Shown in pieces: positions 16,424 through 25,355 of a DNA stretch of 64,000 nucleotides (position 1 is its first letter; each line of letters starts with the position of its first letter). This stretch comes from an uncultured Clostridia bacterium (GTDB lineage: Bacteria; Bacillota; Clostridia; TANB77; CAG-508). The position numbers and the translations under genes are program-made. The notes under the pieces were generated by a model. It was given only the letters and a program-made list of their open reading frames with translations. It was not told the DNA's origin and did not search any database. The stretch lies in assembly GCA_934101145.1 (NCBI GenBank), contig CAKOPZ010000002.1, positions 38,198-102,197 of the forward strand. Reading direction: 5' to 3'.

Positions 16424-16456
16424 TTTTTTAAATTAAAATAAGCGGGGTGATATACA

Positions 16457-18037
16457 ATGTCATATACAGCTTTATATAGAAAATTTAGACCATCTACATT
16501 TGAAGAAATAGTTGGACAAGAACATATAACAAGGACACTAAGAAATCAAATTATGGCAGGAAGGGTAGGCCATGCTTACCTATTTAATGGTGGAAGAGGT
16601 ACTGGAAAAACCTCGGCTGCAAAGGTTTTAGCAAGAGCAATAAATTGCTTAAATCCAAAAGATGGAGAACCATGTAATGAGTGCGAAATATGCAAAGCAG
16701 CTCTTTCAGGTTCGCTTACAGATATTGTAGAAATGGATGCTGCATCTAATAATAGTGTTGAGGATGTGCGTTCTATCAGAGAAGAAGTCAATTTTCTGCC
16801 TACTGTGGCAAAATATAGAGTATATATTATAGATGAGGTTCATATGCTTTCAACAGGTGCTTTTAATGCTCTTTTGAAAACGCTTGAAGAACCACCAGCA
16901 CATGTAAAATTTATACTTGCTACAACTGAACCACAAAAGTTGCCAGCAACTATTTTATCAAGATGTCAAAGATTTGATTTTAAGAAGATATCAAATGAGA
17001 ATATCGAAAAAAGACTTAAATTTGTATGTGAGCAAAGTAAAATAGAAATAACGCCAGAAGCATTAAATTTAATTGCTGTTTTATCAGAAGGTGCAATGAG
17101 AGATGCTTTAAGTATACTAGAAAGATGTATTCAAGATGGTGAGGATAAAATTGATGAAGACAAAATAAAGGAACTTGTAGGTATTCCAAAGCTTACAATG
17201 GTTTCAAGTATTGTTAAAGCTATTTTTGAATATAATGTGGAAGATGCAATTGTGGCAGTTGATAATGTGCTTGATAGTGGAAAAGACTTAAGTAATTTAT
17301 TATGGGAAATGATTAAATATATCAAGGATATTTTAGTATATAAAGTTACGCAAAAACTACAAATTTATAGCCAAGATGAAATAAATGAAATTAAAAATTT
17401 ATCTGATATGGTAGATAAAGAAAGGCTTTTGCAGATTATATATGACCTTTCAGAACTTGAAAACAATATGAAATGGTCATCTCAAAAGAGTATTTTATTC
17501 CAAGTTGAGGTTATAAAATTATGCAGTAAGTTAAACACAGTAAAATATGTGGAAAGTGTGGATAACTCAGTTCAAAACTCTACAATCCCTGCAAATACAC
17601 AAGTAAAATCTCAAAGTTTTCCACAAAGTGGTGTGGAAAAAACACAAATAAGACCTGTGCAAAACAAACCAATTGCAAAGATGAATACAATAGAAGGCTC
17701 TAAAATACAAAATTGGGGCAAAATTGTAGGAGATTTAAAACAAACAGGTAAAATATTGTTATATACAAATTTGATGAATACTAATGCTGTTGAAATTAAT
17801 GATATGACAGTTGGAATTAATTTTCCAAATGGAATTACACCATTTGCAAAATCTGTACTTGATAAGCCGGAAAATATGCAGGAAATAACAAAACTTGTTT
17901 CTATGGAATGTGGCAAAGCTATGAGAGTTCAGATGATAGATGGTACAAAAAATAATATAGTTGAAAAAGAGAAAACAGAGCCAATTGCAGATATGGCAAA
18001 TGATTTGGATATACCAATAAATATTATAGATGGATAG
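16457..18037 (+). CDS. dnaX: DNA polymerase III subunit gamma/tau
   Basis: 526 residues. AAA+ clamp-loader features: Walker A GGRGTGKTSAAK (about 45-56), the zinc module C-x8-CNECEIC, Walker B YIIDEVHMLS, sensor 1 ATTEPQKLP and the SRC arginine finger (SRCQRFDF). Domain III follows, and then a low-complexity linker and a tau-type C-terminal domain. No slippery heptamer was seen, so a separate gamma product is not predicted. It loads the sliding clamp. Four nt of recR-side spacing and overlap with the ebfC leader suggest one operon. Confidence 0.96.
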   Translation: MSYTALYRKFRPSTFEEIVGQEHITRTLRNQIMAGRVGHAYLFNGGRGTGKTSAAKVLARAINCLNPKDGEPCNECEICKAALSGSLTDIVEMDAASNNSVEDVRSIREEVNFLPTVAKYRVYIIDEVHMLSTGAFNALLKTLEEPPAHVKFILATTEPQKLPATILSRCQRFDFKKISNENIEKRLKFVCEQSKIEITPEALNLIAVLSEGAMRDALSILERCIQDGEDKIDEDKIKELVGIPKLTMVSSIVKAIFEYNVEDAIVAVDNVLDSGKDLSNLLWEMIKYIKDILVYKVTQKLQIYSQDEINEIKNLSDMVDKERLLQIIYDLSELENNMKWSSQKSILFQVEVIKLCSKLNTVKYVESVDNSVQNSTIPANTQVKSQSFPQSGVEKTQIRPVQNKPIAKMNTIEGSKIQNWGKIVGDLKQTGKILLYTNLMNTNAVEINDMTVGINFPNGITPFAKSVLDKPENMQEITKLVSMECGKAMRVQMIDGTKNNIVEKEKTEPIADMANDLDIPINIIDG

Positions 18038-18050
18038 GAGAGAAAAAGTT

Positions 18051-18392
18051 ATGTCAAAAAGAGGAGGATTCCCAGGAATGGGAGGATTTGGCGGAATGAA
18101 TATTAATCAATTAATGAAAGAAGCCAAAAAAATGCAATCAGAAATGGAAAAATCACAAGAGGAGTTAGTATCAAAAGAGTTTGATGCTACTGCTGGTGGA
18201 GGAGCTGTTTATGTAAAAGTAACTGGCGGAAAAGAAATAAAAGAAATCACAATAAAAAAAGAAGTTGTTGATCCAGATGATGTTGAGATGCTTCAAGATT
18301 TAATCTTAACATGTGTTAATGAGGCTTTAAGAAAAGTTGACAGTGCTCAAGCAGCCCAACTTGGTAAATACAATATACCTGGATTAATGTAG
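18051..18392 (+). CDS. ebfC: YbaB/EbfC nucleoid-associated protein
   Basis: 113 residues from ATG 18051, which has AGGAGAG about 10 nt upstream; the in-frame ATG at 18030 lies within dnaX. It begins with a Gly/Met-rich tail (MSKRGGFPGMGGFGGMN), then the family helix KEAKKMQSEMEKSQEEL and the DP-DVEMLQDLI segment. It is a small dimeric DNA-binding protein always placed between dnaX and recR. Confidence 0.95.
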   Translation: MSKRGGFPGMGGFGGMNINQLMKEAKKMQSEMEKSQEELVSKEFDATAGGGAVYVKVTGGKEIKEITIKKEVVDPDDVEMLQDLILTCVNEALRKVDSAQAAQLGKYNIPGLM

Positions 18393-18407
18393 GAAGGATA
18401 AAAAGAT

Positions 18408-19010
18408 ATGTCATCATATTATTCACCATCAATAGAGAAATTAATTGAAGCTTTTGAAAGATTGCCAAGCATAGGAAGTAAAACTGCTGCAAGACTTGCT
18501 TTTTACATCTTAAATGCGAGTGAAGATGAAACAACAGATTTTGTAAACTCTATTATAAATGCTAAAAAGAATTTAAAATATTGTTCAAAATGTTTTAATA
18601 TTTCAGATACAGATCCTTGTGAGATATGCTCAAATGCAACAAGGGATAATTCAGTTATTTGTGTTGTAGAAGATGTAAAAGATGTAGTTGCAATGGAAAG
18701 AACACATGAATTTAAAGGATTATATCATGTGCTTCATGGAAGTATTTCACCCATGAATGGAATTGGACCAGATGATATAAAAATAAAAGAGCTTCTTGCA
18801 AGACTTATGGGGGGAGAAGTTAAAGAGCTTATTTTAGCAACAAACCCACGAGTTGAAGGAGAGGCAACAGCCATGTATATTTCTAAACTTGTGAAACCAC
18901 TTGGAGTGAAAGTTACAAGAATTGCTCATGGGATACCTGTTGGTGGAGATTTGGAATACACTGATGAAGTTACTTTAAGCAAAGCATTAGAGGGAAGAAG
19001 AGAATTATAA
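18408..19010 (+). CDS. recR: recombination mediator protein RecR
   Basis: 200 residues. Helix-hairpin-helix near the start (IEAFERLPSIGSKTAARLAF), C4 zinc finger CSKCFNISDTDPCEIC, Toprim domain with VVEDVKDVVAME, and the C-terminal GIPVGGDLEYTDEVTLSKALEGR signature. It loads RecA at gaps with RecF/RecO. It is the third gene of the dnaX operon. A strong hairpin follows. Confidence 0.97.
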   Translation: MSSYYSPSIEKLIEAFERLPSIGSKTAARLAFYILNASEDETTDFVNSIINAKKNLKYCSKCFNISDTDPCEICSNATRDNSVICVVEDVKDVVAMERTHEFKGLYHVLHGSISPMNGIGPDDIKIKELLARLMGGEVKELILATNPRVEGEATAMYISKLVKPLGVKVTRIAHGIPVGGDLEYTDEVTLSKALEGRREL

Positions 19011-19022
19011 AACATAATCACA

Positions 19023-19064
19023 AAAAATATCGCCTATAATATTATATTAAAGGCGATATTTTTT
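19023..19064 (+). terminator. hairpin between recR and the next small gene
   Basis: AAAAAATATCGCCT pairs with AGGCGATATTTTTT. The T-run continues straight into the GGAGGA ribosome-binding site of the gene at 19075, so it ends the recR transcript or attenuates the next gene. Confidence 0.8.
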
Positions 19065-19074
19065 GGAGGATATT

Positions 19075-19263
19075 ATGGATTTTTTTGAACTTTCTGGTGC
19101 TGAATTTGTTTCAACTGCCAGTATTTTAGCAATTACAATTTCAAAAAATTTTACTTCTGATGAGAATAATACTTTGGGTAATTTCTTTTCAGCACTTGGA
19201 CAAAATCTATGTACTATTGCAGATGCACAAGCATTAGATGAAAATCAGCCTAAAAGTGTTTGA
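19075..19263 (+). CDS. small conserved-type hypothetical protein
   Basis: 62 residues from ATG 19075 with GGAGGATATT directly before it; the frame's earlier TTG lies in the RBS. It begins MDFFELSGAEFVSTASILAI, with a hydrophobic helix, then SDENNTLGNFFSALGQNLCTIADAQ, a second amphipathic helix. Small proteins of this layout are common in Clostridia after recR, but I cannot assign a function. Its last 19 bp overlap the convergent glycosyltransferase gene. Confidence 0.7.
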   Translation: MDFFELSGAEFVSTASILAITISKNFTSDENNTLGNFFSALGQNLCTIADAQALDENQPKSV

Positions 19264-20369
19264 CAAATATCCTGTGTTGAGTGAATTTTTGCAAGTGATT
19301 TTGCAGCATCACGCATTTTTTCTATTTTTTCATCAGAATTAAATAGTGTTAAAATTATTTCGTCTGGATTTGCATCTTTTCTTATCCAGACACCTGCACC
19401 GTGATTTTCTAAAAATTGAGCATTTTGTTCTTCTTGTCCTGGTATAGGATTTATTATAATCATTGGCAAATGTGATGCAAGGCTTTCTGTTGAAGTTAAT
19501 CCACCTGGTTTTGTTACAACTATATATGATATACTCATAAGTTCTGGAACTTTATCTGTAAATCCTAAAATTTTAACTCTATTTTCTGCATTTAAATTTT
19601 GAACTGTTTCTTCAAATGCTGTTTTCATTTTTTCATTTTTTCCTGATATTGCAACAATTTGATAATCTGGCAAATTGTTAATTAATGAGTTTAATATTTG
19701 AATTGTTCTATCCTTTCCAAGACCAAATTCGCCTCCACCAAAGAATAGTATAACTCTTTTGTCTCTATTTAGTTTAAACATATTGTAAATGTTTTCTTTA
19801 TCGAATTTTTCTAAAAATCTATCTGACATAGGAATTCCTGTTACATTAATTTTGCTGTTTTCTACTCCATAATCACAAAGTTCTTTTCTCATATTTTCAT
19901 TTGATACAAAGAAATAATTTGTATATTCATGTCCAACAAGCCATTGCTCATGTGATGCAAAGTCTGTAAGTATTGTTGCAAGTGTAACATTAATTTTACC
20001 TTTTCTTTTTAAATAACTTACCATTTGGCTACTAAATGGGTGTGTTGATATAACTATGTCTGGTTTTTCTTGTAAAATAAGATTTTTTAGTTTTATTGCC
20101 ATAAATTTGTTGGCTCTTGAGCTTAAATGTCCAAGTGCTCCTTTTTGTGAATTTGAATATACTTTTCCCCATAGTTCTGGCATTTTTTTTGCCATTTCTC
20201 TGTATGCACCTGTTGTAAGCTTTTCAAGTGCATTGCTAATGTATTTCATACAATCTATGTTGGAAACTTCTACATCTTGATAATGTTCTTCAATATATTT
20301 TTGAATTGATTTTGCAGCTGAAAGGTGACCGCCACCATATGATGCATACAATATTAATACTTTTTTCAT
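19245..20369 (-). CDS. UgtP/MGDG-synthase-like glycosyltransferase
   Basis: 374 residues, GT28-type, GT-B fold. The acceptor-domain motif is LYASYGGGHLSAAKSI at the N-terminus, and the donor-binding part has ILFFGGGEFGLGKDR and VTKPGGLTSTESLA...NPIPGQEEQNA. Relatives transfer glucose or galactose from UDP-sugar to diacylglycerol. That would use the UDP-glucose made by galU at 10.8 kb to make membrane glycolipids or a lipoteichoic acid anchor. The exact sugar is not determined by sequence. Confidence 0.88.
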   Translation of the reverse strand: MKKVLILYASYGGGHLSAAKSIQKYIEEHYQDVEVSNIDCMKYISNALEKLTTGAYREMAKKMPELWGKVYSNSQKGALGHLSSRANKFMAIKLKNLILQEKPDIVISTHPFSSQMVSYLKRKGKINVTLATILTDFASHEQWLVGHEYTNYFFVSNENMRKELCDYGVENSKINVTGIPMSDRFLEKFDKENIYNMFKLNRDKRVILFFGGGEFGLGKDRTIQILNSLINNLPDYQIVAISGKNEKMKTAFEETVQNLNAENRVKILGFTDKVPELMSISYIVVTKPGGLTSTESLASHLPMIIINPIPGQEEQNAQFLENHGAGVWIRKDANPDEIILTLFNSDEKIEKMRDAAKSLAKIHSTQDICQTLLG

Positions 20370-20512
20370 ATTTTTTTCATTCCTTCCTTAAATCAAAAAT
20401 AAATGCCTTAGCTTTTAGTAACTGTATCATATCATGTATTATAAAAAAAATGAATAAATTTTATAAAAAAAAGAAAAATAAAGATAATTAACTAAATTTT
20501 GGAGGTTTATTA

Positions 20513-21901
20513 ATGGGGAAAGTAAAAGATAAATTAATTGATTGGAAAAATAGATTAAAAGATAGACATATGCTATCTATAATAGTTACTTTGGTGGTTA
20601 TTTTAATAGTACTTGGGTTATATACTTATAAAAAACAGAGAGATTTTAGACAAGCCTCAGAAAATTCATATAATATGGCATTTTTTGAGCTTGTTGATTA
20701 TGTGCAAAATGTTGAAACATATCTTGCAAAATCACTTATATCAAGTTCAGCTGCGCAAGGAGCAGAGTCACTTACAAATGTATGGAGAGAGGCGAATCTT
20801 GCAGGTGCATATTTAGCACAGCTTCCTATAGATAGTAATGAACTTGAAAAAACAAGCAAGTTTTTGAACCAAGTCAGTGATTATAGTTATTCTTTATCGA
20901 GAAAAAATATAAAAGGTGAAAAGCTTTCTGAAGAAGATATGAACAATCTAGAAAGTTTGCACCAATATAGTGTAGAGTTAGAAAATACATTAAATCAGCT
21001 TTCACTGGATTTAAATGAAGGAAAGATTAAATGGGGAGAATTAAATAAAAAGGGAAGTGCTGTATTTGCTACGCAAACAAGTAATATTTCAAAGGACAGT
21101 TTTAGTAATTTAGAGGAAAATTTTCATGAGTATTCAGGACTTATATATGATGGTGCATTTTCAGAACATATTACAAATTCAGAGAAAAAAGGTCTAACAG
21201 GAGAAAATATAGATGAAAATAAGGCAAAAGAAATTGCAGGAACATTTGTTGGAAATCAAAATATAGAAAAAATTGAATCACAAGGAAAAGGAGAGAATGC
21301 AAATATTACTGCATATAATTTTAATGTAAAACTTAAAGACCAAGATAGAAATGTAAGTATTGCTATATCTGAAAAAGGCGGACATATAGTATACATGGAC
21401 TCTGATAGAGAAATACAACAAGAGACAATATCAGAAGAGCAGGCTGTTAAAATAGGAAAAGAATTTTTGCAAAGTAAAGGATTAAATAATATGACACAAA
21501 CATATTATTTAAAAAATAATGGAATTGTAACAATAAATTATGCTTATTTGCAAGGTAACGTAATTATGTATTCTGATTTAATTAAGGTAAAAATTGCACT
21601 TGATAATGGTGAAGTTTTAGGAATAGAAACAACAGGATACTTGAATTCACATTATACAAGGAATATTCCAAAAGCAAAAATAACTGAAGATGAAGCAAAG
21701 AAAAACTTAAATAAAAAATTAGAAATAAATTCTTCAAGACTTGCATTTATTCCTACTGAATGGAAAACAGAAGTTTTTTGTTATGAATTTACAGGTAAAA
21801 TAAATGACATGGATTTCTTAGTATATGTAAATGCACAAACAGGTGAGGAAGAAGATATACTTCTTATTGTAAATACTCCAAATGGTACACTTACACATTA
21901 A
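20513..21901 (+). CDS. ypeB: germination protein YpeB
   Basis: 462 residues. One N-terminal membrane anchor (about 21-39), a long helical region with AYLAQLPIDSNELEKTSKFLNQVSDYSYSL, then tandem PepSY-like modules in the C-terminal half. This is the YpeB architecture; YpeB locates and stabilises the spore cortex-lytic enzyme SleB. The usual partner sleB is not beside it here. It has its own GGAGG RBS and is followed by a separate promoter for murF. Confidence 0.9.
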   Translation: MGKVKDKLIDWKNRLKDRHMLSIIVTLVVILIVLGLYTYKKQRDFRQASENSYNMAFFELVDYVQNVETYLAKSLISSSAAQGAESLTNVWREANLAGAYLAQLPIDSNELEKTSKFLNQVSDYSYSLSRKNIKGEKLSEEDMNNLESLHQYSVELENTLNQLSLDLNEGKIKWGELNKKGSAVFATQTSNISKDSFSNLEENFHEYSGLIYDGAFSEHITNSEKKGLTGENIDENKAKEIAGTFVGNQNIEKIESQGKGENANITAYNFNVKLKDQDRNVSIAISEKGGHIVYMDSDREIQQETISEEQAVKIGKEFLQSKGLNNMTQTYYLKNNGIVTINYAYLQGNVIMYSDLIKVKIALDNGEVLGIETTGYLNSHYTRNIPKAKITEDEAKKNLNKKLEINSSRLAFIPTEWKTEVFCYEFTGKINDMDFLVYVNAQTGEEEDILLIVNTPNGTLTH

Positions 21902-21908
21902 TTGAAGA

Positions 21909-21938
21909 TTGACAATAAAATATGATATTGTATATAAT
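21909..21938 (+). promoter_or_regulatory. promoter of the murF-ddl-yqeK operon
   Basis: Consensus TTGACA (21909-21914) and TATAAT (21933-21938), 18-bp spacer. Confidence 0.8.
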
Positions 21939-21976
21939 AGGCGCATATAAATAATATAAAAAGGAAGATGAAGCCT

Positions 21977-23374
21977 ATGGAAAATAAAAAAGAACTTACA
22001 GTTCAAGATATAATAGAGATATGTCAAGGAGAGCTTGTATGTGGAGAAGAAGATGTTATTTTAAATGATTTTTGCCAAGATACAAGATTGATTAAACAAG
22101 GTGATGTTTATGTTGGAATAAAGGGAGAACATCATAATGGAAATGACATGTACGAAATAGCATTAGCAAATGGTGCAAAAGTATGTATTTTGCAAGAAGT
22201 TGATGTACCAGAATATGTAAAAGAAAAATATTATGATAGATCAATTGTTATTGTAAAAAATACAATATATGCTTTGCAAGAACTTGCAAAATATAAAAGA
22301 AGTATGTATGATATTCCGGTTGTTGCAATTACTGGAAGTGTTGGAAAAACAAGCACAAAAGATATTGTTGCAAGTGTAATGGCAAAAAAATTTAATGTGC
22401 TAAAAACAGAAGGAAATTATAATAGTCAACTTGGAACAGCACTTACAGTTTTAAGGTTAAAGGATCATAATGCAATGGTTGTGGAACTTGGAATGAGTAA
22501 TCTTGGAGAGATTAGTAGACTTACAGATATAGTTAAGCCTACTGTTGCGGTTATTACAAATATAGGAACAGCACATATTGGAATTTTGGGCTCAAGAGAG
22601 AATATTTTAAAGGCTAAACTTGAAATATTAGAAGGCCTTCAAAGTGAAGGCAAAGTTGTAATAAATAATGATAATGATATGCTAAATAAATGGAATCTTG
22701 AAAAAAGTGATGTTTATGATGTTATAACTTATGGAATAGAAAATGTAAGTGATATTATGGCATATAATACAGATTTTTCAGAAGATGGAAGCGACTTTGA
22801 TGTTGATATAGAAGATAAAACATATAATGTGCATATAGGTGTTGGAGGTAATCATTTTGTTTCTAATAGCTTATGTGCAATTGCTGTTGGTAGAATTTTT
22901 AATATAAATATGCCAGATATTTTAGATGGAATTGCACATTTTGAATTAACAAAAAGAAGAATGCAGGTAGAAAAATTAGAAAATAACGTAATTGTTATTA
23001 ATGATTGCTATAATGCAAATTGTGATTCAATGAAAGCTGCAATACATTATCTTTCTGAACTGAAAAATTGTAAAAAAATTGCAGTTTTGGGAGATATGCT
23101 TGAACTTGGGGAATATTCTGAAAAGCTTCATAGAGAAGTTGGAGAGGAACTTGTAAAAGACAAAATAGATATTGTAATTACAGTTGGAAATGAAGCAAGA
23201 TATATTGCAGATGAGGCCATAAAAGGAGGCAATGCAAAAGTATATGAATTCAATAATAATCAATATGCAATAGAAAAAGTAAAAGAAATAATGAAAGATG
23301 GAAACGTAGCAATATTAATTAAAGCTTCAAATGGAATGAAATTTCAAGAAATTGCAAATGAAATTTGTAAATAA
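21977..23374 (+). CDS. murF: UDP-N-acetylmuramoyl-tripeptide--D-alanyl-D-alanine ligase
   Basis: 465 residues if started at ATG 21977, 9 nt after AAGGAAG; the ATG at 21968 abuts that RBS. Mur-ligase features: N-terminal DTRLIKQGDVYVGIKGEHHNG, ATP loop VVAITGSVGKTSTKD, GTALTVL, and C-terminal VINDCYNANCDSMKAAI plus VLGDMLELG. It adds D-Ala-D-Ala to the UDP-MurNAc tripeptide. The next gene, ddl, makes that dipeptide, so the operon is functionally coherent. Confidence 0.95.
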   Translation: MENKKELTVQDIIEICQGELVCGEEDVILNDFCQDTRLIKQGDVYVGIKGEHHNGNDMYEIALANGAKVCILQEVDVPEYVKEKYYDRSIVIVKNTIYALQELAKYKRSMYDIPVVAITGSVGKTSTKDIVASVMAKKFNVLKTEGNYNSQLGTALTVLRLKDHNAMVVELGMSNLGEISRLTDIVKPTVAVITNIGTAHIGILGSRENILKAKLEILEGLQSEGKVVINNDNDMLNKWNLEKSDVYDVITYGIENVSDIMAYNTDFSEDGSDFDVDIEDKTYNVHIGVGGNHFVSNSLCAIAVGRIFNINMPDILDGIAHFELTKRRMQVEKLENNVIVINDCYNANCDSMKAAIHYLSELKNCKKIAVLGDMLELGEYSEKLHREVGEELVKDKIDIVITVGNEARYIADEAIKGGNAKVYEFNNNQYAIEKVKEIMKDGNVAILIKASNGMKFQEIANEICK

Positions 23375-23398
23375 GTATCTTGATGGGAGGTATTAATT

Positions 23399-24460
23399 AT
23401 GTCTAAAGAGAGAATTGCAGTTATTTTTGGAGGTATGTCAACAGAACATGATGTTTCAATTGTATCAGGTACATCAGTTCTTAAAAATTTAGATAAGGAA
23501 AAATATGATATATTTCCAATATATATTGATAAAAATGGAAATTGGTTTAAATATACAAAACATGTAAATCAAATAGAAGTCTTAAAGGTTGGAGACAAAA
23601 TAGGAGAATTAGATAAAATAGAAAAACCTATGGGATATTTGAAAAGCATGGATGTGATTTTTCCTGTATTACATGGCTTATATGGAGAAGATGGAACAAT
23701 ACAAGGAATGTTTGAATTGTTAAATAAAAAATATGTTGGCTGTAAGCCTCTTGCATCAAGCATTTGTATGGATAAAGTATATGCGAAAGTTATTTTTGAT
23801 AAGGCTAAAATAAATCAAGCAAAATATATCTACATAAGAAAAGCAGGAGAAAGATATATATACATAGATAATGAATTTAATGAGAAAATACATTCTTTAG
23901 AAGAGATTGCAGATATAGTAGGTGAAAAAATTGGTTTTCCAGTGTTTGTTAAACCATCAAATTCTGGTTCATCAGTAGGAATTAATAAATCACATAATGC
24001 AGAAGAGCTTATTAAACATATACAATATGCGAGTCAATTTGATAATAAAATTTTAATAGAGGAAAACATTTGTGGAAGAGAAGTAGAGTGTGCTGTACTT
24101 GGAAATGAAGATGTTAAGGCAAGTTGTGTTGGTGAAATACTTCCTGCAGAGGAATTTTATACTTTTGATGCTAAATATAAAAATGCTGAGTCAAGAGTGG
24201 TAATACCAGCTGACTTACCAGAAGATATTTCAAATAAAATTCGTAGTACTGCAATAAAGGCTTTTAAAGCAGTTGATGGCAAAGGCTTATCAAGGGTTGA
24301 TTTCTTTGTGGAAAATGATACAAATAGAATTATTATAAATGAAATTAATACTCTACCAGGATTTACTCAAATAAGTATGTATCCAAAACTTTGGGAAGAA
24401 GCAGGAATTAAATACAGTGATTTGTTAGATGAACTTATTAAACTTGCAAAAGAAAATTAA
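23399..24460 (+). CDS. ddl: D-alanine--D-alanine ligase
   Basis: 353 residues, ATP-grasp. N-terminal VIFGGMSTEHDVSIVSG, then PVLHGLYGEDGTIQG, PVFVKPSNSGSSVGI, and C-terminal SRVDFFVENDTNRIIINEIN with NTLPGFTQISMYPKLW. This longer form with the extra omega-loop region is typical of Gram-positive Ddl. It supplies the dipeptide for murF upstream. GGGAGG precedes the ATG. Confidence 0.96.
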   Translation: MSKERIAVIFGGMSTEHDVSIVSGTSVLKNLDKEKYDIFPIYIDKNGNWFKYTKHVNQIEVLKVGDKIGELDKIEKPMGYLKSMDVIFPVLHGLYGEDGTIQGMFELLNKKYVGCKPLASSICMDKVYAKVIFDKAKINQAKYIYIRKAGERYIYIDNEFNEKIHSLEEIADIVGEKIGFPVFVKPSNSGSSVGINKSHNAEELIKHIQYASQFDNKILIEENICGREVECAVLGNEDVKASCVGEILPAEEFYTFDAKYKNAESRVVIPADLPEDISNKIRSTAIKAFKAVDGKGLSRVDFFVENDTNRIIINEINTLPGFTQISMYPKLWEEAGIKYSDLLDELIKLAKEN

Positions 24461-24476
24461 AAAGGACGTGAAATAA

Positions 24477-25055
24477 ATGAAGGATGCAAAAGAACTTTTG
24501 AAAGAAATAGATGAAGATGCTAAGAAAATGTTGTCAGAAAAAAGATACATTCATTGTAAAAATGTTATGAAAAGAGCAGTTGAACTTGCTAAAATGTACG
24601 GTGTAGATAAAGATAAGGCAATGCTTACAGGACTTGCTCATGATATTGCAAAAGAAATACCAAAAGAAGAAATGTTTCAGTATATTGAAGAACATGGTAT
24701 AAAGATTGATGAATTTGAAAGAAATAATCCTGGCTTGTTACATGGAAAAGTAGCAGCAGTACTTTGTAAAGAAAAATATGGCTTTACAGAAGATATGCAA
24801 AAAGCACTTGAATATCACACAACAGGAGAACCGGATATGGATGATCTAGCTAAAATAGTATTTATAGCAGATAAAACAGAAGAGGGTAGAAAAAATAATG
24901 ATTGGGAACAGATAAGAGCTAAAGAAAAGGAAGGACTTGATGCACTTTTATTATATGTTATAGATGAATCTATTTGCTATGTTATACAAAAAGGAAAGCA
25001 AATTAGAATTGATACTATTTTGACAAGAAATTATTTATTAGAAAAAATGAAATAG
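24477..25055 (+). CDS. yqeK: HD-domain phosphohydrolase YqeK (Ap4A hydrolase type)
   Basis: 192 residues. HD motif pieces in order: RYIHCKNVMKRAVELA, LAHDIAKEIP (HD at about 53-54), LLHGKVAAVL, YHTTGEPDMDDLAKIVFIADKTEEGR. This matches YqeK, shown in other Firmicutes to hydrolyse Ap4A symmetrically, with iron bound by the HD residues. In Bacillus it sits with nadD and rsfS; here it is the last gene of the murF-ddl operon instead. Confidence 0.88.
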   Translation: MKDAKELLKEIDEDAKKMLSEKRYIHCKNVMKRAVELAKMYGVDKDKAMLTGLAHDIAKEIPKEEMFQYIEEHGIKIDEFERNNPGLLHGKVAAVLCKEKYGFTEDMQKALEYHTTGEPDMDDLAKIVFIADKTEEGRKNNDWEQIRAKEKEGLDALLLYVIDESICYVIQKGKQIRIDTILTRNYLLEKMK

Positions 25056-25106
25056 AAAGTTGCAAATTATATTGTTACTATTTAATAGTTTTACGATTTA
25101 TATTGA

Positions 25107-25242
25107 CGCATAGCGGTATAATATTTCTTAGAAACTTGCCGTTCGCAGCCAATCCAAAAGATTGACGGCTGCTCGAATCGCACTCAGCCTTCGGCTTCGT
25201 TTGGTCGCTGCGCGTTTCCTTGAAATATTATATCGCTATGCG
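25107..25242. repeat. 136-bp GC-richer inverted-repeat element (MITE-like or structured RNA)
   Basis: Terminal arms of 21 bp, CGCATAGCGGTATAATATTTC (25107-25127) and its complement (25222-25242), match except for one position that stays G-U pairable. The inside holds nested stems: GAAAC...GTTTC, CAGCCAATC...GATTGACGGCTG, and AGCC-TTC-GGCT. The GC content is far above its surroundings. No protein is encoded. The remaining sequence from 25056 to 25355 shows only a TATAAT at about 25319 before the DnaJ-like gene. Confidence 0.75.
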
Positions 25243-25355
25243 CCTACAAAAAACATTATCCAGTAACATTATATTTGCAATTTTTCTTTTTGACTATTTT
25301 ATTATGCAAAAAAATGTGATATAATATGTGAACCATTATATGGAGGGATTTCAAG

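Noticed and set aside
16457..18037. Programmed -1 frameshift in dnaX giving gamma
   Set aside because: A-runs occur, but no in-frame slippery heptamer with a downstream stem was seen.
20306..20491. 61-residue plus-strand frame before ypeB
   Set aside because: It overlaps the start of the glycosyltransferase gene, has no RBS and ends in an A/T run.
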